A stretch of DNA of 64,000 nucleotides. Source: Dillenia suffruticosa (Eukaryota; Streptophyta; Magnoliopsida; Dilleniales; Dilleniaceae). Positions 12,901-23,556 of this stretch are shown one piece after another. A program made the position numbers and the translations under genes. The DNA lies in NCBI GenBank assembly GCA_033439265.1, contig JAVTVX010000005.1, positions 3,792,001-3,856,000 on the forward strand. The letters run 5' to 3'. Every line of letters starts with the position of its first letter. Position 1 is the stretch's first letter. A model generated the notes under the pieces. It worked only from the letters and a program-made list of their open reading frames with translations. It ran no database searches and was not told where the DNA came from.

Positions 12901-14691
12901 AAGAACAGCGTCTAACAATTGGAAATGAAAATCAATGTGTAAAGCAGATAATAACGATAGAAAACAACCATCAAGTAACTAATTTAATTCACTATCTGCA
13001 TTAGAAACTATCGAATAAAGTCTAATAGTTCTGGGGCCTCGACGAATAAAGTCTAATAGTTCTGGGGCCTCATAATGCTACTAAAGTTAACAAATTATAT
13101 TCCTTGTAAAGCTTCGGAAATGGGGTTCATATGATATTACACACAAATGGGCAATCATAAGGCCCTGTTAATCATGACCCAAATTCATGAACCCTATCCT
13201 CCTGGTGTTCAGGTTTGCCAATTATGCCATCTATCTTAAAGTAGAAAAGGTGTGCTCAGTTAGACTGCTTTCACATTGCATTATCATAGTAGTTAGACTA
13301 ACTCATGATAATTCATCGGTCACTGTGTACTATTCTACAAGCATTCAGGATTTCAAGTCACACCATTTAGCTTGAATCAATTAGATCCCCCACCCATAAA
13401 CTGTTTTCATTGGATTTGTTATTGAAGACTTTGAGTCATTACCATCCATTTTCAATTAATCAAATAGAGAAACATTATTATTTTTTTTTCAATTTCATGT
13501 CCAAGACCGATAGTTTGGGAATAGAAGGCTTCATTCGTTAAAGAAAACCTCTGGCAATCACCTTGGTTCCATATCCAACTATACAATCTTTAAATTGATG
13601 CCCATATAATTCTACCCAAAGAACTTAGCAACTGAAAGAGGATTGATGTGTTATGAAAATGTTCCATATATCCCAAGTCACAATGTAGATGTTCGGATTT
13701 GTCAGTCATGCCGTGTAGCTGTAGAGCAAACAGGACGCCCCAACAGATTTAAATTGTTACTGATTGCTTTTGACACATACCTCAATGTAAAAGTTTCAAT
13801 TCCACAACCATTATAACATCTTATCAAAAGAACATTGCAACTCACAGATAATCAAAGTGTTGGAACAGCCACCTTAACAGACTCTGGAAGCTCATCCAGG
13901 CCTTTGTCAGCCAACTGCTCGTCCAAAAGCAACAGCCTCGTTGAACCCCTCCATTTTCTCCCCTTAAATTCATCCCCCAACAAACCCCTCAAGTCATCCT
14001 CCTCGTTCTCCTCATCCTCCGCAACTTCCACAACTGCAAATTCATTCCTGTTCCTCCCAATTCCTCTCCTCTCTCCCTCCTCCTTCTTCTTCCTCTTCTT
14101 CGGCCTTGTCAGCTTCTCCAGATTCCTAAACTTCACATAACCCTTATAATTAAACATCTTCACAAGCTCATCGCGATACAACACTGGACTCAATCTCTCT
14201 CCATCAGTTTCATCTTTACCGTAAATTCTGCGATTCATCACAACAAGCCTCTCTTCTTCATCGCCATTTCTATTTACAGGCACCAAATTTTTGAGGTCAT
14301 CATCAATTTCGTCGCCAGGAACTCTAGCAATGTTCTTAATTCGAGGCCAGTTTAGTAAATGGCCTCTGAGACGATTTTCTAGAGCAAAACATTGCTCTGA
14401 AGGAACCCTGAGTGCTGAAATATAGAAAACTCGAGTGAAGCTGTTTTCGTCTAAAATTGAATCGATTGATTCTTCGCGTCTGTTGTCAGTTAGGGTTAGG
14501 GTTTTGTGGCCTTTGTGGAGAGAAGGACCATAAGAGAAATGGGAATCTAGGGTTGTGAAGAGAGAGAAAGAAATTGAGGGTTTAAGCCTAGAGAGAGAAA
14601 TTGAGGGTTTATTGTGAAGTGAGAGATCAAGGAATTTTGGATTAAATATTGGGAACAGAGTGTGAGTTCGGAAATTGGGTTTTAAGAGCAT
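6998..14691 (-). CDS. TRM5: tRNA (guanine-N1)-methyltransferase, TRM5/Met-10+ family, 9 exons
   Basis: Predicted to transfer a methyl group from SAM to N1 of G37, next to the anticodon. Minus-strand exons: 14691-13873, 11873-11775, 10980-10861, 10777-10611, 9767-9697, 9539-9397, 8801-8690, 7351-7239, 7141-6998. All junctions are GT-AG, every phase agrees, and the sum is 1788 nt (595 aa). Family marks: the [16 protein letters not shown] segment (about residue 328), the SAM-binding loop [12 protein letters not shown] (about 427), [10 protein letters not shown] just after it, and the NLPK motif (about 501). The first in-frame ATG is 14691; the open frame runs further upstream through a GA repeat, but only from a non-ATG codon. 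The Ser- and Phe-rich first 60 residues resemble an organelle-targeting sequence, so a plastid or mitochondrial TRM5 paralogue is likely; an acidic/Lys-rich insert follows at about 210-260. No lesion seen. Confidence 0.93.
11874..13872 (-). repeat. Diverged repeated modules in TRM5 intron 1
   Basis: A module containing GTTCAGGTTTGCCA-type sequence recurs at about 12679, 13207 and 13691. A second shared block (CACAAACTCAGA and the following roughly 150 bp) occurs at about 11909 and 12832. A short, nearly perfect 33-bp tandem repeat lies at about 13011-13070. The 2-kb intron therefore seems to have grown by successive tandem duplication with later divergence. No coding content was recognised in it. 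Confidence 0.65.
14490..14505 (-). promoter_or_regulatory. Telo-box inside TRM5 exon 1
   Basis: On the minus strand this reads AAAACCCTAACCCTAAC, a doubled telo-box (AAACCCTAA). In plants such boxes are enriched near the 5' ends of translation-related genes. Here the box lies inside the coding sequence, about 190 bp after the ATG. A regulatory role is inference. Confidence 0.4.
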
Positions 14692-14709
14692 TTTCCTGTG
14701 TGCTTCTCC

Positions 14710-14711
<2 letters not shown>

Positions 14712-14750
<39 letters not shown>
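14712..14750. repeat. (GA)n microsatellite in the TRM5 5' UTR
   Basis: About twenty GA units directly upstream of the TRM5 ATG (CT repeat on the transcribed strand). It gives a spurious Leu-Ser extension of the open frame, with no ATG in that frame. Confidence 0.95.
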
Positions 14751-14751
<1 letters not shown>

Positions 14752-14791
14752 CAATTGATAGAAGAAGAATCCCAAGCTAGAGTTTTCATGT

Positions 14792-16530
14792 TCTCACCAT
14801 ACCTCGACCCTAAATAATTTAATTATTAATTTTCTCTCTCATTTCTATTTAAAAATAAAAAATATTAGTTCTTTCTCCATAAAATCAATTTATCTTATAT
14901 TTTCTTTCTCTAAATAAATTATCATTATTTTTTCTCTCTTAAAAAAATAAATTTTAATTTTTTTCTCTTAAAAACTAATCCTTATATAATCTTAATAAAA
15001 TCAGATAACAAAATTTCTCTTTCTAAAAAAATTAAATCATTTTACAATTTATATCTTTAAATACATTAGTTTTAAATTTTCCTTTTTAAAACTAAAAATA
15101 TTGATCTTTCTATTTCTAAAAATTATTTTAATTTATATTTTTCTCTTTAAATATATTAGTTAAAAATTTCCTCTTACTAAAAATTACAGATTTAGTTTTC
15201 AAGTTCTAAAATAAAATATATTAATTTAATTTATTATTTTATTTTGGAAGGGATAATATTTTTAATCTTTAAAAATTACCCCTCTTTAGAAATACTTATA
15301 CTTCCTTCACATTGTATCCGAGTTATATTTTGCATGTTAAATATGAGAAATTGGGTAATAGGTTACTTGAATAACCTTTGCACTTTTTTTTTTTTTTATC
15401 TTATAACAAAACAATCATAAAATTATAATTTTAAGAGAGTAAAAGTTATGATTTTTAATTCAATAAATGATAGTAAAAGTTATAATATATAAAAACTTAC
15501 ACACAAAACTTTTTTTTTTCCGGGAGGAAGCTGTCCTCTCCCCATTCCCTCCGTTCGACATGGAGAAGATGAGGATAAGGTAAGCACTCTAATTTGTTTC
15601 CTGATTGTTTATTGAAATAATAATTTATTAATTAAGATTTCAAGTTTAAATTTTATATATAAAATAAAAAAAAAAATTGTGAGAGTTTTGTCTCTTAAGA
15701 AGTCAACTCGACTCGAATCGAATTTAATCAAATCTGACATGATTATCAAATATCTATAATTTATATATATATATATATATATATATAAGATTTCAATGTG
15801 AATAACCTTGGCAAACACTTACATCTATGGTATTTTCTCTAGGGATGAACATGCAAGTAACATTACAACACTTATGGCAAGTGTTTTAATGCTTAGATTA
15901 GAAATTATAAAGTTTTGTAGTTTATGGTATAGATTAGATAAAATACTAGAAAAATCTTGTATACATGTGAAAACCAAATATCTTATCATGCTAAATTAAA
16001 TTAGGTTTGATTATTTTTCTTTAATTTACTTTCTAAATTCAATATTTTTAAACTTTAAAAATTATAAACCGTAAGTTAATGAATAATAACTCTTTGTTTC
16101 TTATTTTTCCTTTTGTTTTTATCTCATTATATTATTAATAATAATTAAAGTTATAATTATAAAAAATATTTCCTTTTTATTTCATAATTATTAAAAATTA
16201 TTTATTATATATTATATCAATATAAATATATTCGTTAGTTAAATCAGCCAGATTAGTTGAATTACATTATAATCGATGGGTTTAGATTTTAATACGGTAT
16301 GTAAAATACTTCATTTAGTATAATACATATACATATACATGTATATATATTTATATAAGCAACAAGATGGAGAAAAAAGAAAAAAGAAAGGCAAATGTAA
16401 GCTGTTATATATATTTTTTTATTACAAAAGAAATACACATGAAAACAAGGAAAGAAACACACTAGGGTTTGAGAGGTACCAACTTTGCACAAACTAACAG
16501 ATGAAATCATTAAGTATACACACTTATTAA
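14792..16530. other. AT-rich intergenic DNA
   Basis: Very AT-rich, with poly-T runs and an (AT)n tract at about 15762-15787. No gene seen. It carries one copy of a dispersed repeat (15631-15760), described separately. Parts are presumably the TRM5 promoter (left) and the 3' flank of the small membrane-protein gene (right). Confidence 0.55.
15631..15760. repeat. Dispersed repeat, copy 1
   Basis: About 120 bp that aligns, at roughly two-thirds identity by eye, with 22236-22365. The shared core resembles AGTTTTG..CTTT..AGA.TCAACTC.ACT.GAATC, followed by TTTAAT and ATGATTA. It is probably a fragment of a short non-autonomous element. No ends or target-site duplication were identified. Confidence 0.4.
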
Positions 16531-17502
16531 CTAAAGAACTTTTACAGAATTTTTTGTATTAGACATGGGAATCTCCTGAGAAATCTCATGGAAGATGACC
16601 CTTTTATTTTTTGGGTTGTCGGTGATCGATATTTTATGCTTGATCGAACAGCTCCGGCCGTTGATCCGTGGAATGAAGACGAGCCATGTGGAAGCGAAAA
16701 CTATTGCACAAATTCTTCCCCATAAGATCAAAACGATTAGGGTCACTATAAACAAACACAGTCCTGCATTAGTTGAATGATAGCATCCTGTCTTCTTCTT
16801 GGTTTGAATTATTTCAATTGGATTATTGCATGAGGAACACATATGAGAGGAATTGTCTCTTAAATGGGTTCCCTGATCTTCGTTCTCCGACTCCAGATGC
16901 TTGGAGATCGCCGACTCCAATTCTGTCTGTATTTTTTCTGATCTCTTCCCTTTTATCGCATTCATCTTATTTCTTGTTTTTCGTAATCGAATCTTCTTTG
17001 CCTGAAAATTTTATAAAATAAAAATTTTACTAAAACAAAAAATACTTCTAGAAAACGTAATCAAATTATTTCTCTTGCTGCTTCGGGTAGGTGCTCCAGG
17101 TATGATTCTAAGGTAGAAAGCATTTTATGAAAATGGGTGGGTAGTTTTGTCTGTTGTTGTTCATGGGAGCTGATGGATAAGCTTATTTTTGAACCAGCAA
17201 ATACAACCATAACAATAAGAAATGGGTATACCAACGAATAGCAATCAAATTAGTGAGATAAAATATCCATCAGAAAAACTAACCAATGATGTTTTGAACA
17301 AAACAGCTTTAACAACACGAGAAAACTTCTTCTTGCATTGCAATTTGAGCTTTTCTGCGTTGGAAACTTTCATGACTTCATCATCTTCTTCCAATGAAGG
17401 TGACTCCTCAATTTTTGGATGATAAGCGTCTGTGTTCTTGATAGAATCGGCACTGGAACATTCAGAACCGGCAGTCTCCAATTTAGCATCACCATCTTTC
17501 AT
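16531..17502 (-). CDS. At5g23160-like single-pass membrane protein, 2 exons
   Basis: Minus-strand exons 17502-17284 (73 codons, ATG start) and 17001-16531, joined at TTG|GTTAGT and TTTTCAG|GCA in phase 0, give 229 aa. The N-terminal half is hydrophilic: an acidic Ser/Glu stretch, then a very basic Lys/Arg patch across the splice junction. A CSSCNN motif precedes a single strongly hydrophobic segment, GLCLFIVTLIVLILWGR (about residues 145-170), followed by a short polar tail. This arrangement, and the GLCLFIVTL..WG segment, recall plant proteins annotated as 'uncharacterized protein At5g23160'. The function is unknown. A one-pass membrane anchor with a cytosolic basic region is the most that can be inferred. 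The frame is intact. Confidence 0.75.
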
Positions 17503-18159
17503 GGCGGAGGCTTGGTTTTAACACTTGTTATTCAAAAGTATCATTCTTTTTTCCCCCCTTTTATTTTGACTTTGTGTTGGTTTGTAGAGCCATTGAAATT
17601 GAATATGAGGTGAAGAATGATGTTAGGATTTCTTCGTGTTTGGGGGAGAAAAGGACTAAATATAACTTATGATAAAAACCAAACGTATAGGCTTAAAAGT
17701 TGGGAATTTTTCTATTAATATATGCATATATGAATTGATGTATATAAGTTGGGTGTGTAACAGTTTAAATATTCAGCTAGAGGGAAAGTAAAAAGACCCA
17801 TTCAAATTCGCCTTCAAAGTGTAATAATTCAGGCCCAAGATTTATGAGATGATGTAAAGGAACATAATAAAAATAACATAACACCATAGTACAATGACTA
17901 AGTTCTTTTAATTCTATCTTGTGCACAACTAATAAATTCTAACTGTTGAATATCTTTGAGATTTCATTCACCAAATATGTAAGTATTTGTACATTAAATT
18001 CAACTCGAGATCGGAAGCAAAAACAATTTATGTTACAAAGTATTTATTCCAATGAATACTCTACCCTATTTCCAAATAAATAGATTTAAATAATAAGATT
18101 ATTGAATTATAACTTAACTGTTATCATTCCTTTTTCTTTAAAAATTTTGAATTCGACTC

Positions 18160-18191
<32 letters not shown>

Positions 18192-19350
18192 CTTTTTCTC
18201 TCTCAAAAGAATGAGTATCAAAAAGTAAAGATAAACATCTAGGAAAGAAAACCACAAAATCGTAATACCATAATGTTATGATTAAGACCCTTTTTAGTTG
18301 ATCTCTTGTGCAGCAATTAATAAGCCATGGCAATTGAAAATTCTCACCATATATCAAATCTAAATTTTGAATGATGAACAAGTGAATCTCACGGGGGTAT
18401 GCATTTTAAAGTGCTTTCCAAAATTAACTCTAGTAAACCGTTTAATATAGTTTTGAGTTTTTTCGATCTATTTCGTGACAAATTTTATTTCTCTACCAAC
18501 ATTTTTACTTTTAATTATATTCTTTCAATTATTTGTTGCCATTGGCTTAATTGCCATGAGAAAAAAATTATCAACCTTTTGTTCGTTTCCTTAGGTTTCA
18601 TGAAACATAATCTAAAGAAGTTAAATTGGACCTTTAAATTATATAATTTTATTTTTGTTAAATTTCATAATAGAACTTCACAGATTAAAATGTAAAAGTG
18701 CTTTGGTTCAAAAAGATATACGAGGGGGAAGTTGATTAATCATAATTTTTTCTTTTCTTTTTTTTTAATTTTTTTTTACAGGAACTAAATAATTATAGGA
18801 AAAGTTGTGTCAAAAAATTAAAAGATGAGTTTAAAAGTAATATTTTTGGATTGGACTCGACAGATTTATCATTACATATAGATGGAGATTCATATCAACG
18901 TCTGATAGTTCAGTTAGTTTGGGAATTGACGTCCCCTTAATCATAGTCGGGAGAAAATCAACGTTAGGAGATCTGCCCCTCAATTGGACTCTGCAGACGA
19001 TCAACCCAAATTAATCGGGACGAAACCCCAAATACTGAATTGGTGGCGTATTCATGATTAAAAAAACAAAGAGAGCCATGCATTCATTAATATAATACAT
19101 GCACCCATGAATGCATGAATAAAAAGCTTGATTAGAGCATCCAAGATATCATATTACTTACTTGATTTTTTTTTTTTTTTTTGCTTTGGAGTTTTGAGTT
19201 TTCTTGATGCACCATTCTTGCACAAGTGGCGTGGAGATTGGTGTAAGAGGAAAGAGGGTTAGGGTTAGGGTTTGATTGTTAGTTATGATCTATATATGCC
19301 ATTACTTGGATTGCACTCAATATTTTTCAGCCAGACGTTTGTTGGTGATT
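17503..19350. other. Intergenic DNA, AT-rich
   Basis: No gene recognised. It holds the probable promoter of the minus-strand membrane-protein gene near its left end, an (AT)n tract at about 18164-18190, and a telo-box-like run at 19256-19273, described separately. Confidence 0.5.
19256..19273. promoter_or_regulatory. Telomere-like repeat (telo-box)
   Basis: GGGTTAGGGTTAGGGTTT is two and a half units of the plant telomere repeat TTTAGGG-type sequence in one short run. Interstitial telo-boxes occur in plant promoters. No gene start is recognisable next to this one, so it may instead be a chance or relic sequence. Confidence 0.4.
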
Positions 19351-19356
19351 GAAATT

Positions 19357-21215
19357 TTAAGGGTAAATTACATTTTTCCTGCCCGAAATCCGTATGGTGA
19401 AAGAAATATTTGTGATTTAAAGAAAAAATGAAAAGTGAATGGAATTTTACCAAATTAACGGTGAAATAACGGAAATAAATTAAATGTCCGTTATATCCCC
19501 TCACACACTCTCTCTCCTCAGTCCTCACACATTCATCACCCCGGGTTAAAAAAAAAACCCTCAGTCTCCCTCCCTCTCCGTCTTCCCCCGTTCATCCAAA
19601 ATACTTATTATTCGTTGAAATAACAAAACTTTTGGGATTTTCATTTTGCCATTCCAACAATCTCAACAGAAACCCATTTGCCATTTTCCTTGGAAGATGA
19701 GTGAAGATGTTCCAAAAAAAAAAAAAAAAAAAATTGGAAAGAGGTCTTTGTTGCTGGCGAAGGAGGAAAGGAGAGGGCAGGGCTCGCGGTCGGCCTCTCT
19801 CTCTCTCTCTCCCTCCCTCCCTCCCTTCAAACGCTTCCTGCGAAACATTCTAAACACACGGTTGCCCCAACATAGCTTCTTGCTTCTATTTGTCAGCTTT
19901 GTTCACTGTTCTTGGATTTTTCTCATCTGGGTTTTCAGTTTTCATGTTTAGTTTTAAGTTTCTGATCCTGAAATATGCTGTGTATCTTGTATCGTTAATG
20001 GGGTTTTCTGTGTTTTCCGTTTGCAACTGTGATTTGTTTATTGTGATGAATGCTGATTTTTCTTCTCATGTTGTACCGTCCCTTCTAGTTCTTGAGGATT
20101 TTCATCTGAATTTTCTTTTCTCATGAGGAAATTTTGAGTTTATGATTCTGAATTCTGTTGCCTATGTTGTAAACTTGTAATGTCAATGGAGTTTCTCTAA
20201 ATTTTTTGTATGCATTTATGCCGATTTTTACCCTTTGTCTTTATTTTTTTTCCTTTGTAAATTTGTATTTGCTTTTGTTACTATGATTTTAACTTCAAAA
20301 ATTTTGAAGTTGGATTCTTGTCGAGGAACTGAGGTTGTTGGAATGGCAAATGGGTTTCTGTTGGTTTTGGCATTTGAAGTTGGATTCTTGTCGAGGGATT
20401 AGGCGCTCGCAGCCGACCGCACGAGCACCCGCGCTCGGCTGCTCTCTCTCTCTCTCTCTCTCTCTCTCTGCGCGTGGTAGGCCGCTCTCTCTCTCTCTTC
20501 TAATATTTAGCCCGATTTCTCAAAGCCAAGTTGAGAAATCAGGGATTTCAAACCCAACCGTGAAACCCCAAATCGGGTTCCTCTTTTAAGGGGTAATTTC
20601 TCAAATAGTTATTTTTTTGTCTGATTCTATTTTAAATATAAATCTCAATTTTTTTTCTGGTTCTTTTAAAGGGTTTTGAAACATCCATGGTGGTTGTGGC
20701 AAGAACTCCTGTTGCAGTCCCAAATTCCAACCGCTATGAAATTCAAAACCACCAATTTGTTTGATTTAACCTCGTAACATTTCGAAAATTATGGTTATCA
20801 TCAAAATTGAAACTTTTAATTTCAGACTATTCCTTATACTCTGTTTCATTTTCATAATGAGAGAGGGCTTGCTGTTGCTGGGGGCGGCCATAGCTGCTGA
20901 GAGGAGAGGAGAGGAGATGAGTGGAGAGAGAAGATTGGAATAATTTTGGTTAAAAAAAAATTAATCTTTTTGCGACAATTCAATGTTTTCGGTTTCAGTG
21001 CGTACATGGCAATTTTCGTTAAATCTGATCATTTCCGTCCATTTTTTATTTTTATTTTTTTAAATCACAGGTTATATAAATGGATATTTTTTCAGAAGTT
21101 TATCCAAATTTTTATAACGCAAAAAAAAAAAAAAATCTGTCTTTTTGGTTGTCCGAAATCAAATTTGAGTCTCCCGACAAAAGCCTGACATTCCAACCAA
21201 CGGACGGATTTGATG
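19357..21215. mobile_element. Possible MULE-like element with degenerate TIRs
   Basis: The left side begins near GGGTAAATTACATTTTT, a type of sequence I associate with the ends of plant Mutator-like elements. A segment with TGTGATTTAAA...AATGGA...TTAACG (about 19409-19460) is matched in inverted orientation by about 21000-21085. Between them lies relatively GC-rich, gene-like DNA with CT runs (19796-19834, 20440-20470). It also has a perfect 22-bp inverted pair (19664-19685 against 20342-20363) and a 30-bp direct repeat (about 20306 and 20376). The ends and target-site duplication are not resolved, so the element call is tentative. Interior open frames match nothing I know. Confidence 0.3.
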
Positions 21216-23407
21216 TCAAAACCAATTCTTGGTTTATAAACTTTACGTAAGTTTGTCTTTTTTTCCCTCTCATCGTTAGATTATGGTGAAAAGGAATGGT
21301 AGTTTATATTTTCTCAGATCTGGGATCTGGTTTGATAAGAGGGTGTGATTTTGCTGCATTATAGAGATTGTGCTGCTGCATGTACCTACGAATTTTCTTT
21401 TCTAGTTACACTTTAAGGTTTTTACATACATTTTGTGTCAGTTTCATTTCTTGTCCATTGTGGGTATTTTCATAGGTGTCGACCGGCTCTGTTTTTCTAC
21501 CTTGGAAATGCCGAAAATGTAGTCGTTAATCACAACGTTGACTCTCTAATTTCATAATCTGAATGAAAATTAAAAGTAACTAAACCATGCCTTATTTTAA
21601 AAATTTTTGCATTTTTTGGATTGATTTTTGGGTGTAAAATTCATTCTATATGAATGTTGTAATTCTCCCTCTTCAAAGGGTTTCATCCTTATTATTGTAT
21701 AAATGTATTTGGGTTGGATTTAATATTAGCACAATATTATAAATAAAATTATTTATAAATTTTTAACTTAATTGTATACCGACCGACTACCTAATGCGAT
21801 GCTACTTCTTTATCAGAATTTGGTGCAGGTCATGACGAAGTTTATCCTTAACTACGAAAATTCAAAAAAATATACTCTTAAAGCTACTGATTGAAGAAAT
21901 GTCCATAAGTCTTGTACTGAAATTTCTATTTCTGGATGTGGCGGTCCTACCATCTGTGTCATAAATGGTTGAACATAGGAAAAAATGAAATGAATTTCTG
22001 GTCCTTTTCATGTCCAAGCTGAATCCATGCCAAGATGTCATCTTAAACACCAAGAATAGTGTACTGTGAGGAAGTTATTGCCGGTGTTTATGTTATTTAA
22101 ATGCAATTCGTTGGATATAAGACCAAAAAGTATTTTTTTGCAAATAACTTGTTAGTCATACCGGCCGGTGGGAGTGAGTATTGTTGCAAAAGGAAGCTCT
22201 TCCGACATTTGAGAATTTTTCCATCCTCCTCTATTTTTAAGTAAAATTTTGAATTCGACTTTTATATATCACAAAAACACACGCAAAAAAAGTTTTACCC
22301 TTTCAAAGATTAACTCAACTTGAATCAGATTTAATTGGATTTAATATGATTACCGAATACTTTAAATGAAATTAAATAAAAATGTTAAACAGTGGTTTTA
22401 ATAGAGGAAATTTGTAAAGTATGACAATTTTATTTCTTTTTAAAGCCTAACTCTTATTTACAAAATTTTTATTTTATATTTATATATTTAATAAATAAAA
22501 TAAGATAAAATATAAATTAAGAATAAGAAGCTTTCCACATGTGGAATATCACTAGTTTAAAGCCCAAAATATTATTTGCATATCTCACCCCTTTTTGCCC
22601 GATGTCTATATTCTTACCCTTATACCCTCGAGGAGGGATCCTGGGGATCCTTCACAAAATCTCAAACTCAATGTGAGTTCAATTTATTTTTTCATTTAAA
22701 ATTTAATATTTTTTAATAAAAATAAAAATGATCAATGGAAATATAGAATATTACAAATAAAAATTAAAATATTCTAAAAGAACATAAATTACTATTTTAT
22801 AAATAAAATTTTATAATAAAAAATTATATTTAATTTAATTTGAGCGAATCTTAACTTTTTTCAAAAAGCACTACAATTATAAATTTTGATTGATTATCGG
22901 ATAATAAAACATATTTAATATTATGTGAATAGTATCTGATTCCAATTAAACAAAAGATTGAGACTGATTAAATATTTATAATTCTTGAATTTGTACTCAA
23001 TAATTTTATTTTCCCATGTAATAAACATCCCTTTTAATGGACTAAGCATTTCATATTAATATTTATTTTTTATATTTTTAATTTTCGTTTTTGAATGGAA
23101 AAGCAAATAATACCGGATGAATTTTTGAAAGACATTATCTAAATTATTCTCCAACATAAAAATTTATATATATATATATATATATATATTTCCGAGCACA
23201 AAATATGAATTAAATTACATTTTACGTCAAATAACTTTACCGTTTCTCATTCCAAACCTAGTCCACAAGGTTCAGTTGAAGTAAGCAAAGAATCAGCGAT
23301 CGTCCTTCGGTTTCGAGGGAGACTTTCATTTGAAACGTGTTCTCCAACAGTCGAGAGAGATAGAGGATCGAGAAATTTAGGGCTTGGAAGATGGCCTTCG
23401 GCCAGTA
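21216..23407. other. Intergenic DNA upstream of UBP14
   Basis: AT-rich, with no recognised gene. It contains the second dispersed-repeat copy (22236-22365), an (AT)n tract at about 23166-23191 and, in the last ~200 bp, the probable UBP14 promoter and 5' UTR. Confidence 0.5.
22236..22365. repeat. Dispersed repeat, copy 2
   Basis: Partner of the copy at 15631-15760, in the same orientation. It includes AAAATTTTGAATTCGACTTT, a start also seen near 18143, which hints at a third, truncated copy there. Confidence 0.4.
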
Positions 23408-23408
23408 A
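23391..23408 (+). promoter_or_regulatory. Five-codon uORF abutting the UBP14 start
   Basis: An ATG at 23391 opens a frame of five codons that ends at TAA 23406-23408. The last A of the stop is the first base of the UBP14 ATG (TAATG overlap). If included in the transcript, it could make ribosomes terminate and reinitiate at the main start. This is an inference from sequence; the transcription start is not known. Confidence 0.4.
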
Positions 23409-23521
23409 TGGTGGACGCCATTGGTCTTCTACGATCGAATCTCTCTCGTGTTCGCATCCCAGAACCAACCAATCGCATTTACAAGCAAGAATGTTGTGTT
23501 TCTTTCGACACTCCGGTACTC

Positions 23522-23556
<35 letters not shown>

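Noticed and set aside
14692-14775. N-terminal extension of TRM5 through the GA repeat
   Set aside because: No ATG is in frame upstream of 14691; the open frame there begins at a TTG codon.
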